From: Sphingobium sp.
GTDB lineage: Bacteria; Pseudomonadota; Alphaproteobacteria; Sphingomonadales; Sphingomonadaceae
DNA: 15,892 bases
Assembly: GCA_017745115.1 (NCBI GenBank)
Contig: JAGIAA010000050.1
Location: forward strand, 1 to 15,892
Direction of reading: 5' to 3'
This document shows positions 1-7,037 of the stretch, piece after piece. The position numbers and the translations under genes are program-made. Within the stretch, counting starts at the first letter, position 1. Every line of letters begins with the position of its first letter. The notes under the pieces are model-generated. The model made no database searches, was not told the origin of the DNA, and saw nothing but the letters and a program-made list of their open reading frames with translations.

Positions 1-187
1 GCGCCAGGATGAATCCGGTGGTCTCGTTGACGCCCGCGAAGAACTGGCCGCTGATGATGGTCGCGAGAAGGCCGTAGAGATAGAAGTCATACCATTCGAA
101 CACCGTGCCGAGCGACGATGCCGCAATGACGAGCTTCTCGTTCTTCGTGGCACGATGATGCCCGGGCAGCGCCTCGTCCGTGGCCAT
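1..187 (-). CDS. MFS transporter, metabolite:H+ symporter (MHS) type, N-terminal part
   Basis: Only the first 62 codons are inside the window; the frame is open to base 1. The protein begins with a short polar stretch (MATDEALPGHHRATKNEK) followed by a first membrane helix reading AASSLGTVFEWYDFYLYG. That Gly-Thr-x-x-Glu-Trp-Tyr-Asp-Phe pattern at the start of helix 1 is typical of the MHS branch of the major facilitator superfamily (ProP, ShiA, KgtP relatives), which move small organic acids or osmolytes into the cell with protons. The start at 187 is supported by a purine-rich GGGAGGGG about nine bases upstream. The substrate cannot be told from this fragment. Family assignment is from the motif; the role is from family knowledge. 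Confidence 0.8.
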   Translation of the reverse strand, partial: MATDEALPGHHRATKNEKLVIAASSLGTVFEWYDFYLYGLLATIISGQFFAGVNETTGFILA

Positions 188-218
188 GACCCATTCCCCT
201 CCCTGATTTATGAAGCGA

Positions 219-248
219 AGCCTATGAGGGGCGAGGGGCGCTTGGCAA
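219..248 (-). promoter_or_regulatory. Possible promoter of the MFS transporter gene
   Basis: On the minus strand TTGCCA (248-243) is followed after 18 bases by TAGGCT (224-219), 31 bases ahead of the transporter start at 187. The spacing is at the upper limit for a sigma-70-type promoter and the -10 match is moderate. The rest of the gap 188-325 shows no other signal. Confidence 0.3.
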
Positions 249-325
249 GCGCGGCGTGCTATCTCGCGCGATGAGGCATCAAAGGGCGCGGCGGGTCAAA
301 TTCGAGCCGGCGGCCGTTGTTTCTG

Positions 326-357
326 AAAAAAAGACAAGCGGCGGCCGCTCAGCCGCG
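326..357 (-). terminator. Probable intrinsic terminator after the rpiB-glyA-nrdR-trmJ run
   Basis: Just past the trmJ-like stop (349-351) the minus strand reads a GC-rich self-complementary stretch (AGCGGC, C, GCCGCT; also GCGGC/GCCGC with a six-base loop that includes the stop codon) and then TGTCTTTTTTT, the T run being 332-326. A GC stem directly followed by seven T residues is the classic Rho-independent form, although the exact stem pairing is ambiguous. Confidence 0.6.
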
Positions 358-1089
358 CGGACGGGGATTGCCGAGCGCTGAGAGGACGCCCCGCAGCGTC
401 CGAACTTCCAGGCTATTCCAGCCGGGTTTTGTGAGGAGGGTGCGCAGCGTGCGCTTGGTCGCTCCGGTGCGATGGGGGGGGTAGAAATAGCCGGCCGCCT
501 CAAGGAGATCTTCCAACTGGTCGATCATGCCGTCGAGTTCTCCCTGCGGCGCGGACGGATGGAGCTCCGTCAGCGTCGGCTGAGCGAGGGACGCGGACTT
601 GGACCATTCATAAGCACAGAGAATCACCGCCTGCGCGAGGTTCAGCGAGCCGAAGTCCGGATTTACCGGAACGGTGAGGATTGTCCGAGCGGTTGCAACC
701 TCATCGGTTTCAAGTCCCGAGCGCTCCGGCCCGAACACGATTGCGCTCCGGCCTGGCTCGCCGTGAATCGCCCGAGCGGCTTCCTCGGGCGTTGCAACCG
801 GCTTGGTAACGCCGCGCTTGCGCACCGTGGTTGCGAAGACCTGCGTGCAGTCGGCGACCGCTTCGGCCAATGTTCCATAGACCTGCGCGCCGGCGAGAAC
901 CTCGTCGGCGCCTGCGGCCGATGGTCCGGCGTCTGGATTCGGCCAGCCGTCCCGGGGAGCAACCAACCGCAACTCCCGGAGCCCGAAATTGAGCATTGCT
1001 CGGGCAGCCTTGCCGATATTTTCGCCAAGCTGCGGACGGACGAGGACAATGACGGGAGAGGGAGAGGCAGAAAGGGTGGCCGAGGTCAC
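349..1089 (-). CDS. trmJ: SPOUT-family tRNA/rRNA 2'-O-methyltransferase, TrmJ-like
   Basis: A 246-residue protein of the SpoU/TrmH (SPOUT) superfamily, the same length as E. coli TrmJ, which methylates the ribose 2'-OH of residue 32 in tRNA with S-adenosylmethionine. All three family motifs are visible: [16 protein letters not shown] (about residues 17-32), [10 protein letters not shown] (117-126) and [19 protein letters not shown] (143-161), which together form the trefoil-knot SAM site. The C-terminal 70 residues are helical and basic, as in TrmJ. The start at 1089 overlaps the nrdR stop by four bases (ATGA), so the two are probably translationally coupled. Family membership is clear; the exact target nucleotide is inferred, and a different RNA target for this SpoU member remains possible. 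Confidence 0.88.
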   Translation of the reverse strand: MTSATLSASPSPVIVLVRPQLGENIGKAARAMLNFGLRELRLVAPRDGWPNPDAGPSAAGADEVLAGAQVYGTLAEAVADCTQVFATTVRKRGVTKPVATPEEAARAIHGEPGRSAIVFGPERSGLETDEVATARTILTVPVNPDFGSLNLAQAVILCAYEWSKSASLAQPTLTELHPSAPQGELDGMIDQLEDLLEAAGYFYPPHRTGATKRTLRTLLTKPGWNSLEVRTLRGVLSALGNPRPRG

Positions 1090-1547
1090 TCGCCGCTCAC
1101 CTCGCGGACCGCGCCTGCGAAAGCTTCAAAGTCCTTCGCTTCTGTGAAGTCCTTGTAAACGCTTGCGAAGCGGATGTAAGCGACGCTGTCCAGCCCTTTG
1201 AGACCGTCCATGGCGAGTTCGCCGATCCGCTGCGAGGGGATCTCGGTTTCACCACTGGTTTCGAGTTGGCGCTGGATACCTGAGACGAGCCGCTCCAGGC
1301 GAAGAGGCTCGATGGCCCGCTTGCGGCAGGCCAACTGAACGGAGCGCGCAAGTTTGTCGCGATCGAAAGGCTCCGTCGCACCGCCGGACTTCACGACGTT
1401 GATGTCGCGCAACTGAATGCGCTCGAAGGTCGTGAAACGCGCGGCGCAGGCCTCGCACTGACGGCGGCGGCGGATCGCCGCCGCATCCTCCGTCGGACGG
1501 CTATCCTTGACCTGGCTATCTTCGTGTCCGCAGTAGGGGCAGCGCAT
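1086..1547 (-). CDS. nrdR: Transcriptional repressor NrdR (ribonucleotide reductase regulator)
   Basis: A 153-residue protein of the usual NrdR length. The N-terminus holds a zinc ribbon with Cys3, Cys6, Cys31 and Cys34 (MRCPYC and QCEAC), with the family-typical SRPTED and IRRRRQC in between. Residues from about 49 to 139 form the ATP-cone domain ([20 protein letters not shown]). NrdR senses ATP/dATP and binds paired NrdR boxes in front of ribonucleotide reductase genes to repress them; no such target gene is in this window. The ATG at 1547 follows directly on the stop of the preceding small gene (TGAATG), so it must use a ribosome site inside that gene or rely on coupling. The glyA-nrdR neighbourhood is common in proteobacteria, in line with this call. 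Confidence 0.96.
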   Translation of the reverse strand: MRCPYCGHEDSQVKDSRPTEDAAAIRRRRQCEACAARFTTFERIQLRDINVVKSGGATEPFDRDKLARSVQLACRKRAIEPLRLERLVSGIQRQLETSGETEIPSQRIGELAMDGLKGLDSVAYIRFASVYKDFTEAKDFEAFAGAVREVSGE

Positions 1548-1757
1548 TCAGCGTTTCAACCTCATCCAGAAAGCGATGCCCGCGCCGGCAATGATGCCGA
1601 CGGGAATCGAAAGAACCGGCAGGAGAAAGCCTGCGCCGGCCCCGATCGCCGCGCCGGCAAGCACGGGTTTGGTGGAGGGATGGCTCATGCCTTCCTTGGC
1701 CATGCCGGAAATCTCGGTCTTGGCTTGTTCGAACAGATCATTTGGCTCTTCGCTCAT
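1548..1757 (-). CDS. Small glycine-rich membrane protein, function unknown
   Basis: A 69-residue product with a polar acidic N-terminus (MSEEPNDLFEQAKTEISGM) and then a hydrophobic stretch from about residue 32 to 64, rich in Gly and Ala with GxxxG-like spacing (AGAAIGAGAGFL, GIIAGAGIAF) and broken by prolines. This suggests a tight pair of membrane helices or a glycine-zipper segment, ending in MRLKR. A perfect AGGAGGT lies nine bases before the ATG, stronger than for its neighbours, so it is clearly translated. It sits 16 bases after glyA and abuts nrdR in the same apparent operon. I do not recognise a named family, and no function is proposed. Confidence 0.8.
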   Translation of the reverse strand: MSEEPNDLFEQAKTEISGMAKEGMSHPSTKPVLAGAAIGAGAGFLLPVLSIPVGIIAGAGIAFWMRLKR

Positions 1758-1773
1758 CGCGCTTACCTCCTGC

Positions 1774-3096
1774 TCAGTAGATCGGGAATTGTGCCGTCAG
1801 TTCCTTCACTCGTTCGCGCACATGCGCTTCGACTTGGCCGTCGCCCTCATCGCCGTTGCGCTTCAGTCCCTCGACCACTTCTGCGATCCAGCGCCCGATT
1901 TGACGGAACTCCGCCTCACGGAAACCGCGCGTGGTGGCCGCCGGAGCGCCCAGGCGGATACCGGAGGTCACGAACGGACTGGCCGTGTCGAAGGGCACGC
2001 TATTCTTGTTGCAGGTGATATAGGCGCGGTCGAGCGCCTTCTCGGTTGCCTTGCCGGTCGTATTTTTTGGACGCAGGTCGACGAGCATCAGGTGATTGTC
2101 GGTGCCGCCCGAGACGATGGCGAGGCCGGCATCGGCGAGGGTCGCGGCTAGTGCGCGCGCATTCGCGACGATCTGGTGCGCATAGGCTTTGAACTCGGGG
2201 CGTAATGCTTCCGCGAAGGCAACGGCTTTGGCGGCAATCACATGGACCAGCGGACCACCCTGGAGACCTGGGAAGACGGCGCTGTTGACCTTCTTGGCAA
2301 TCGCCTCGTCGTTGGTGAGGATGATGCCTGAGCGCGGTCCGCGCAGGGACTTGTGCGTCGTCGTCGTCACGACGTGGGCGTGCGGGAAGGGCGTCGGATG
2401 CGCGTCGCCTGCAACCAGACCCGAGAAGTGCGACATATCGACGAGGAGATAAGCTCCCACTTCATCGGCGATTTGACGGAAAGCCTGAAAATCCCAGACC
2501 CGCGGATAGGCTGTAGCGCCCGCGATGATAAGTTTCGGCTTATGTGCGTGGGCTTTCTCGCGAACGGCATCCATGTCGAGCAGCTGGTCGTCCTGGCGCA
2601 CGCCATAGGAGACGCAATTGAACCATTTGCCGGACATGTTGACCGGCGAGCCATGTGTGAGATGGCCGCCCGCAGCGAGATCGAGGCCCATGAAGGTATC
2701 GCCGGGCTGGAGCAGCGCGAGGAAGACCGCCTGGTTCATCTGGCTGCCCGAATTGGGCTGCACATTGGCGAAGTCGCAGCCGAAGAGCTGCTTGGCGCGG
2801 GCGATGGCGAGGTTTTCGACAACGTCGGCCCACTCACAGCCGCCATAATAACGCTTGCCCGGATAGCCCTCGGCATATTTGTTCGTGAAAACCGATCCGG
2901 TTGCTTCGAGCACAGCTTGCGAGACAATATTCTCGGACGCGATGAGTTCGATCTTGTCCTGCTGACGCTTGAGTTCACCCGCGATCGCCGCAAAGACTTC
3001 CGGATCCGCCTGTTCGAGGTTCGCAGAGAAGAAGCCGGGCGCGCGGATCGCCGGCTGGCTGTCATTCTGTGGCGCGAGGTTCGATTGGCTGGTCAT
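1774..3096 (-). CDS. glyA: Serine hydroxymethyltransferase
   Basis: A PLP enzyme that converts serine and tetrahydrofolate to glycine and 5,10-methylene-tetrahydrofolate, the main source of one-carbon units for purine, thymidylate and methionine synthesis. Hallmarks visible: [17 protein letters not shown] (about 49-65), [17 protein letters not shown] (72-88), [11 protein letters not shown] (220-230) and [16 protein letters not shown] with the PLP lysine at about residue 249. An open frame continues upstream to 3180, but that stretch runs into rpiB and looks nothing like the family; the ATG at 3096 gives 440 residues, close to the family length, and lies 34 bases after the rpiB stop. The ribosome site is weak, so translation may be helped by coupling to rpiB. 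Confidence 0.97.
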   Translation of the reverse strand: MTSQSNLAPQNDSQPAIRAPGFFSANLEQADPEVFAAIAGELKRQQDKIELIASENIVSQAVLEATGSVFTNKYAEGYPGKRYYGGCEWADVVENLAIARAKQLFGCDFANVQPNSGSQMNQAVFLALLQPGDTFMGLDLAAGGHLTHGSPVNMSGKWFNCVSYGVRQDDQLLDMDAVREKAHAHKPKLIIAGATAYPRVWDFQAFRQIADEVGAYLLVDMSHFSGLVAGDAHPTPFPHAHVVTTTTHKSLRGPRSGIILTNDEAIAKKVNSAVFPGLQGGPLVHVIAAKAVAFAEALRPEFKAYAHQIVANARALAATLADAGLAIVSGGTDNHLMLVDLRPKNTTGKATEKALDRAYITCNKNSVPFDTASPFVTSGIRLGAPAATTRGFREAEFRQIGRWIAEVVEGLKRNGDEGDGQVEAHVRERVKELTAQFPIY

Positions 3097-3130
3097 GATC
3101 TTGCAGGAATCCGTTTCAAATATAGTCAAA

Positions 3131-3592
3131 TCAAGCGACGGGGACGGGCGGTTTGCCGAGCTTGCCGACCCGCTGGACATGTCGGCTGCCGCCGGGACCG
3201 CGGCCGCCGAAGTTTGTGTTCAAAAATGACGTGACGCAGGCCTTGGCCATGTCCAGACCGATCAGCCGGCCGCCCATTGCGATGACGTTGGCGTCGTTAT
3301 GTTCGCGCGCAAGCGTGGCTGAGAGTGGCTCGCCGACCAGCGCGCAGCGGCAGGCGGGGTTGCGATTGACCGCGATGGAAATGCCGATACCCGATCCGCA
3401 GAGCGCGATACCGCGCTCCGCACGGCCGGCCGCGATTTCCTCAGCAAGCCTGTAGCCGTAATCGGGATAATCGACGCTTTCGGTGCCGTGCGTACCGAGG
3501 TCCGTCACCTCATGGCCTTCGCCCGCCAGCCAGTCGGCCAACTCGTCTTTCAGGGTCAAGCCGCCATGATCGGAGGCAATGGCAATGCGCAT
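3131..3592 (-). CDS. rpiB: Ribose-5-phosphate isomerase B
   Basis: A 153-residue RpiB/LacA/LacB-family enzyme, which interconverts ribose 5-phosphate and ribulose 5-phosphate in the non-oxidative pentose phosphate pathway. The N-terminus [11 protein letters not shown], the DYPDYG loop (about 41-46) and [17 protein letters not shown] with catalytic Cys65 are all in place, as are [14 protein letters not shown] and the C-terminal LNTNFGG. An upstream TTG at 3607 would add five residues, but the ATG at 3592 matches the family and has a GGA six bases upstream. Its product, ribose 5-phosphate, feeds nucleotide synthesis, which fits its place just before glyA and nrdR. Confidence 0.95.
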   Translation of the reverse strand: MRIAIASDHGGLTLKDELADWLAGEGHEVTDLGTHGTESVDYPDYGYRLAEEIAAGRAERGIALCGSGIGISIAVNRNPACRCALVGEPLSATLAREHNDANVIAMGGRLIGLDMAKACVTSFLNTNFGGRGPGGSRHVQRVGKLGKPPVPVA

Positions 3593-3676
3593 GATGATTC
3601 CAAACAATCCCGCGGATGTCGGCGAAACCGGCAGTGAGTCGCCTCTGCCGCGCTATCTAGTGTTACAGGTCCGAGA
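3593..3676. promoter_or_regulatory. Divergent intergenic region between rpiB and the small membrane gene
   Basis: These 84 bases must carry the start signals of the rpiB-to-trmJ run (minus) and of the small plus-strand gene at 3677. The AT-rich core CTATCTAGTGTTAC around 3653-3666 offers a -10-like TATCTA on plus and TAGATA on minus. No -35 element stands out on either strand, so exact promoters are not assigned. Confidence 0.35.
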
Positions 3677-3892
3677 ATGCCACCGCCGATTGCGTCCGGC
3701 GAGGCGCGAGGCTATCGCGCGAGCATGGGATCGACCATTCTTTCGCTGCTCATGCTGGCCGGCATCGCGCTGACGGCGGGCGGCATCTATTTGATCGGAA
3801 AGAAGCATGATCCCAAGCGGGGTTGGCTGATGATCGCCGCTGCTGTTGTCGTCTTCGGCAATGTAGCGATCTGGGCAATGCCGATCGGCTGA
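3677..3892 (+). CDS. Small two-helix inner-membrane protein, function unknown
   Basis: A product of up to 71 residues. After a polar lead, two hydrophobic segments follow (about STILSLLMLAGIALTAGGIYL and GWLMIAAAVVVFGNVAIWAM), joined by a basic loop GKKHDPKR, so it should sit as a helical hairpin with both ends out and the loop in the cytoplasm. The start is uncertain: 3677 has AGG about nine bases upstream, while an internal ATG at 3725 would give a 55-residue protein that begins right before the first helix and may be the true start. It converges with the CAP gene, with only three bases between the two stop codons. I recognise no named family. Confidence 0.65.
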   Translation: MPPPIASGEARGYRASMGSTILSLLMLAGIALTAGGIYLIGKKHDPKRGWLMIAAAVVVFGNVAIWAMPIG

Positions 3893-3895
3893 AAT

Positions 3896-4432
3896 CTAGT
3901 AGGGTTGCTCGCCCACGACGTTTCCGGGGTTGGAATAGCGGCAGACCAGGATGTCGCTGGCGTCGTTGCTGGCGATGGCGCAGCCGACTTCATTCGTCTC
4001 GCGCCAGATGATCTGGCTGTAGTGGCCCACCGTCTTCCAGTCGCCGGTGGTGCTGACATTGGGGAAGCGGCCTGGGTGGAAAAAGCGCTTTTCGTCGATC
4101 CAGGCGTTGGCCATTTCCTCGGGCGAATAGGCGCCGCGCGTTCCTCTCCACAGATTCTCACCCTGGCCGGAACCGGAGCCCACGCCATGGTTGAAGCCTC
4201 CACTGTTGGCGAGGTGGTCGGCCCACCGCTTTGCTTCACCCGCGAGCCCGCTGTTCCAGGCGAGCGGCATGAGGCCGAGTTCGGCGCGGGCGGCATTTTG
4301 AGTAATGAAGATGCGCTTGAGAGATCCGTCCGCAGGGGCCTGGGCCATCAGCATCGGTGCGCAAAACAGCAGCGCCGCGCGTAAATAAGCACGCCCGCTT
4401 TGGCGTCCAAGACTGATTGCCGCGGTTGTCAT
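3896..4432 (-). CDS. Secreted CAP/SCP-domain protein (PR-1-like)
   Basis: A 178-residue protein with an N-terminal signal peptide: basic n-region (RQSGRAYLR), hydrophobic core (AALLFCAPMLMA) and a likely cut after AQA at about residue 32. The rest is one CAP (SCP/TAPS) domain. The four residues that typify the CAP cleft can be seen: His in GGFNHG, Glu in GENLW, Glu in EEMANAWIDE and His in VGHYSQIIW; the C-terminal signature LVCRYSNPGNVVGEQPY is also complete, with two Cys that could pair. CAP proteins bind lipids or act outside the cytoplasm; bacterial members mostly lack known function. No Shine-Dalgarno is seen; TATAAG lies eight bases before the ATG, which raises the chance of a leaderless message. 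Confidence 0.88.
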   Translation of the reverse strand: MTTAAISLGRQSGRAYLRAALLFCAPMLMAQAPADGSLKRIFITQNAARAELGLMPLAWNSGLAGEAKRWADHLANSGGFNHGVGSGSGQGENLWRGTRGAYSPEEMANAWIDEKRFFHPGRFPNVSTTGDWKTVGHYSQIIWRETNEVGCAIASNDASDILVCRYSNPGNVVGEQPY

Positions 4433-4519
4433 GGTGGCGGCTTATAAGTGGGAGGCGGTTACCAACCGGTTTTGACGGCAACGAAACCAAGTGCGTCCAA
4501 AAGGATCCGGCCGATGTCC

Positions 4520-5194
4520 TCAAGCCTTCGCCATGAGGCTGCCGAGCAGGCCTTCGAACAGCCGAACGCCATCCGTATTCCCATGTGCCTTTTCGACGAC
4601 GCGCTCGGGGTGCGGCATCATGCCAAGCACGTTGCCGGCGTCGTTGATGACGCCCGCGATGTTGCGCGCCGAGCCGTTGACGGCTTCGGCATAGCGGAAG
4701 GCAACGCGACCTTCGCCTTCGAGCCGGTCGAGCGTGGCAGCGTCGGCGAAATAATTGCCGTCGTGATGGGCCACGGGGAAGGTCACCTGCTCGCCCTTGG
4801 AATAGCGGCTGGTGAAAGCGCTCTGACTGTTGTCCACGGTCAGAGCGACGTCGCGGCAGACGAAATGCATGCCGGCATTGCGCAGCAGTGCGCCGGGCAG
4901 GAGGCCAGTCTCGGTCAGCACCTGGAAGCCGTTGCAAATTCCGAGAACATAGGTGCCCTTGGCCGCAGCTGCGGCGACGGCTTGCATGACCGGCGAGCGT
5001 GCCGCCATGGCGCCCGAGCGAAGATAGTCGCCATAGGAAAAGCCGCCCGGGACCGCGATCAGGTCCGTGCCCTCCGGCAATTCTGTCTCGCGATGCCAGA
5101 CCATGGCGGGCTTGACGCCGCTCACCTGCTCCAGCGCGACGGCGAGGTCACGATCGCAATTCGATCCGGGAAAGACGATGACGGCGCTCTTCAT
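4520..5194 (-). CDS. purQ: Phosphoribosylformylglycinamidine synthase subunit PurQ (glutaminase)
   Basis: A 224-residue class I glutamine amidotransferase that releases ammonia for the PurS-PurQ-PurL FGAM synthase complex, step four of purine synthesis. The family start [16 protein letters not shown], the oxyanion-loop region [18 protein letters not shown] (48-65), the nucleophile in LGICNGFQ (Cys87) and the His195/Glu197 pair in MMPHPERV are all present. AAGGAG eight bases before the ATG supports the start. It follows purS by 16 bases on the same strand. The partner purL is not in the window; the small-subunit PurQ/PurS arrangement implies a separate small-type PurL elsewhere in the genome. 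Confidence 0.97.
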   Translation of the reverse strand: MKSAVIVFPGSNCDRDLAVALEQVSGVKPAMVWHRETELPEGTDLIAVPGGFSYGDYLRSGAMAARSPVMQAVAAAAAKGTYVLGICNGFQVLTETGLLPGALLRNAGMHFVCRDVALTVDNSQSAFTSRYSKGEQVTFPVAHHDGNYFADAATLDRLEGEGRVAFRYAEAVNGSARNIAGVINDAGNVLGMMPHPERVVEKAHGNTDGVRLFEGLLGSLMAKA

Positions 5195-5210
5195 CGCAAG
5201 TCTCCTTGGG

Positions 5211-5444
5211 TCAGCCGACCGCTTCGATTTTGTAGTTCTCGATCACGGTGTTCGCGAGCAGCTTACGGCACATCTCTTCGATCTGGTCCTGGCTCGTGCC
5301 GTCGGCGAGATCGAGTTCGATGAGCTTGCCGGCGCGGACGTCGTTGACGCCGCTGAAGCCCAAGCCGTCGAGTGCGTGCTGGATGGCCTTGCCCTGCGGA
5401 TCGAGCACGCCGGACTTGAGGGTCACGAATACACGGGCTTTCAT
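5211..5444 (-). CDS. purS: Phosphoribosylformylglycinamidine synthase subunit PurS
   Basis: A 77-residue protein of the usual PurS size ([20 protein letters not shown] at the start). It is the dimeric adaptor that bridges PurQ and PurL so that ammonia passes between them. Conserved features are VLDPQGKAI, the [16 protein letters not shown] strand-turn and the C-terminal [16 protein letters not shown]. The open frame runs further upstream without any similarity to the family; the ATG at 5444 is chosen because it matches PurS and has GGAG about ten bases upstream. It forms an operon with purQ. Confidence 0.95.
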   Translation of the reverse strand: MKARVFVTLKSGVLDPQGKAIQHALDGLGFSGVNDVRAGKLIELDLADGTSQDQIEEMCRKLLANTVIENYKIEAVG

Positions 5445-5467
5445 CGAACTGGGCTCCGGATTTTGTG

Positions 5468-5513
5468 CTGTCAGGATGACAGGGCCACTAGTCCCAGCTT
5501 TCGTGCGCTGCAA
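5468..5513 (-). promoter_or_regulatory. Predicted purSQ promoter with an overlapping palindrome
   Basis: On the minus strand TTGCAG (5513-5508) and TAGTGG (5490-5485) are 17 bases apart. About where transcription would start lies a perfect inverted repeat, CTGTCA-TCC-TGACAG (5482-5468). A palindrome at the start site is a common place for a repressor to bind, but it could also be a small hairpin in the leader. The leader would be roughly 33 bases long. Confidence 0.35.
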
Positions 5514-5615
5514 GGGGGCGGAGCCGGTTTCACATGATCGGGGCATGACTTCCGTCTCTGGCGTGGCTAGCATCGCGGGAAAAAGAGGAGGGGAAGCAAA
5601 GAGGCCAGCACCGCC

Positions 5616-5744
5616 GCGGGCATCGGCGCAGACGGCGCGCTGCTGCTGCGGCCGGATGCCGTAATTGCCTGGAGGAGCATTGGTAAAGCGCCCGATGCTG
5701 GCTCTATTCTGGCCAACGTCATGCATCGGCTGAGAGGCGATTGA
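5616..5744 (+). pseudogene. Relic of an FAD-dependent aromatic-ring hydroxylase (C-terminal tail)
   Basis: In the plus frame, 42 codons ending in TGA at 5744 read GIGADGALLLRPDAVIAWRS followed by IGKAPDAGSILANVMHRL and RGD. The pattern Gly-Ala-Leu-Leu-x-Arg-Pro-Asp-x-x-Ile-Ala-Trp-Arg is the closing strand pair of the thioredoxin-like C-terminal domain in PheA/TfdB/MhpA-type flavin monooxygenases. Nothing upstream encodes the rest: the frame meets a TAG at 5568 and the approximately 1.5 kb expected for the enzyme is absent. No start codon or ribosome site is suitably placed. I read this as the last piece of a deleted gene. The family match is by motif recognition only, and the remnant is short, so chance cannot be excluded. 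Confidence 0.6.
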
Positions 5745-5793
5745 GCGTCGAAAGGTTGTGAAGGTTGCGGGTCCAGAGGCAAAAACTTCTCCC

Positions 5794-6315
5794 TCACCGC
5801 AACCGATAGAAATCGGCAACACGATCGAGCGCGAAGCCGAGGACCAGCTTGCCCGCTCGGATCGGCCAGCGAAGCGCATGCTCCGCCGCGGCGAGCCCCT
5901 CGCAGGCGCAGACCACGCGCCAGAGAATGTCGTTGAGGCCCGGTCCGGCCGCTTCCAGGGCGCCGTGAACCCGGTCACGGGCGGCGATTTGCGCTGCCGT
6001 CGGGTCGATAGATCGGGGCGCGCCGCGCGATTGGCGCGAAGGCGCGGCGGCGCTGTCCCAGTTCATCGTGACGCGTGCGCCGAGCGCCGCGCGCTCCCAA
6101 TCGCAACGGATCAGTTCGGCCGCCTCGAACTGGCGGCGCGAGAGCATTTTCCGGGCATGGAGCCAGCTGACCGGGGATTCACCCAGGTTCACCAACAGCC
6201 TGTGTACCTTGCCGTCGGGGCCCTCGACGGCCCGCTCCACCAGTCTGTCAGGCGCCTTGCCGCGTGCCCGGACCGCTCGTTTCGATGCGGCTGTCGATGT
6301 CTTCCGTAACGTCAT
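5794..6315 (-). CDS. DUF6456-like domain protein
   Basis: A 173-residue, arginine- and alanine-rich cytoplasmic protein with no signal peptide or membrane helix. The central part, SPVSWLHARKMLSRRQFEAA to RCDWERAALGARVTMNWD (about residues 47-86), matches my memory of the DUF6456 domain: a helical segment with ARR/ARK, aggregated R/E-rich helix and the RVTxxWD end. The C-terminal part (RDRVHGALEAAGPGLNDILW to LRWPIRAGKLVLGFALDRVA) also looks helical and could bind nucleic acid, in view of the basic N-terminus. AGGAG nine bases before the ATG supports the start. It diverges from the XRE regulator gene across about 100 bases. Function is unknown; the family label is moderately sure. Confidence 0.75.
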   Translation of the reverse strand: MTLRKTSTAASKRAVRARGKAPDRLVERAVEGPDGKVHRLLVNLGESPVSWLHARKMLSRRQFEAAELIRCDWERAALGARVTMNWDSAAAPSRQSRGAPRSIDPTAAQIAARDRVHGALEAAGPGLNDILWRVVCACEGLAAAEHALRWPIRAGKLVLGFALDRVADFYRLR

Positions 6316-6416
6316 GCGTATGCTCCTGTCCCGAATCGGAGCAGGGTCATTGCCATATGGATCGAAATGTAGGACAGTACGAACCGATTCGGTAAAATTG
6401 CGTGGGAAGGGTGGGG
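6316..6416. promoter_or_regulatory. Divergent promoter region of the DUF6456-like and XRE genes
   Basis: The 101 bases between two outward-facing starts are AT-richer than their surroundings. On plus, TAAAAT at 6393-6398 is a good -10, eighteen bases before the ATG at 6417, but no clear -35 is seen at the right distance. The stretch GTAGGACAGTACGAACC (6369-6385), centred on GTAC, is only weakly palindromic and could be an operator of the XRE protein; that is a guess. Confidence 0.35.
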
Positions 6417-6980
6417 ATGATTACGCGGATCCGCGAGGTGCGCAAAGCGCGTGGCCTCACCTTGGAAGAAGTTGCGGCGCGCTGCGTGCCGGCAACCACG
6501 GCCCAGACGATCGGCCGGCTCGAAACCGGCACACGCACCGTTTCGGTCAAATGGCTCAACCGCATTGCCGCAGCACTCGATGTGCAAGCCAGCGATCTCG
6601 TCGACCTGCCGCAGAGCGAGACCGTGCCGGTCGCCGCGCTGGTCGGGCCGGAAGGCGCGGGAGCCCCCAGCCGCACGCTGACGCTCGTGCCGCCGCCCGT
6701 GCCCAAGGGCGCGCTCGGCGTGCGCGTCACGGCGGCGGTGGGCGACTATCGTGCGGGCGACGAACTCTGGTGCACATCGCTGCCGCCCGACCGCTTCGCC
6801 GAGGCGCTCAATCGCGATATATTGGTGCCACGCCCGGCAGGCCGCTTCATCTTCGCACGCCTGATCGGCCGCGACGGCAACATGCTGCATCTCCTGCCGC
6901 TAGGGCACGGTTCACGCCAGCAGGTGGTCAACGATCCGCCCTGGATCGGGCTGCCGGTGAGGTTGATCCGGGGGCTGTAG
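6417..6980 (+). CDS. XRE-family transcriptional regulator with a LexA/CI-like C-terminal domain
   Basis: A 187-residue protein. Residues 1-62 form an XRE helix-turn-helix (IREVRKARGLTLEEVAARC, TTAQTIGRLETGTRTVSVKW, LNRIAAALDVQASDLVDLP). The C-terminal half (about 70-187) has a beta-rich pattern reminiscent of the S24 LexA/CI fold, including VTAAVGDYRAGDELW where LexA has its Gly-Asp-Ser-Met, and FARLIGRDGNMLHLLPL where the lysine strand would lie. I see neither the catalytic Ser nor the Lys, so it probably senses or dimerises without self-cleavage. The frame is open from a GTG at 6402, but the ATG at 6417 lies a few bases after GGGAAGG and starts right at the family N-terminus. It likely controls itself and the divergent gene. 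Confidence 0.82.
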   Translation: MITRIREVRKARGLTLEEVAARCVPATTAQTIGRLETGTRTVSVKWLNRIAAALDVQASDLVDLPQSETVPVAALVGPEGAGAPSRTLTLVPPPVPKGALGVRVTAAVGDYRAGDELWCTSLPPDRFAEALNRDILVPRPAGRFIFARLIGRDGNMLHLLPLGHGSRQQVVNDPPWIGLPVRLIRGL

Positions 6981-7037
6981 AAAATGGGCAGTTCGGATCC
7001 TTCTGCTCTCCTGAGACAAGTCCGGAAGGTTCGAACG

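Larger units (their letters stand above)
5445..5793. other. Gap between purS and the DUF6456-like gene
   Basis: These 349 bases hold the purSQ promoter (5468-5513), the hydroxylase relic (5616-5744) and otherwise nothing that looks like a gene. The open frames seen here on either strand have no family likeness or ribosome sites. A short direct repeat of AGGTTG occurs at about 5752-5767. Confidence 0.6.

Noticed and set aside
472..1158. 228-codon open frame on the plus strand across the trmJ-like gene and the end of nrdR
   Set aside because: It is the antisense of a clear enzyme gene, with no family likeness; GC-rich genes often leave long open antisense frames.
3097..3180. N-terminal extension of glyA by 28 residues
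   Set aside because: It would overlap rpiB by 50 bases and adds sequence not found in serine hydroxymethyltransferases; the ATG at 3096 gives the normal length.
2353..3234. 293-codon plus-strand open frame opposite glyA and rpiB
   Set aside because: Antisense shadow: glyA and rpiB carry all family motifs on the minus strand, and this frame resembles nothing.
4448..5323. 291-codon plus-strand open frame opposite purQ and purS
   Set aside because: Shadow of purQ/purS; no ribosome site or domain pattern.
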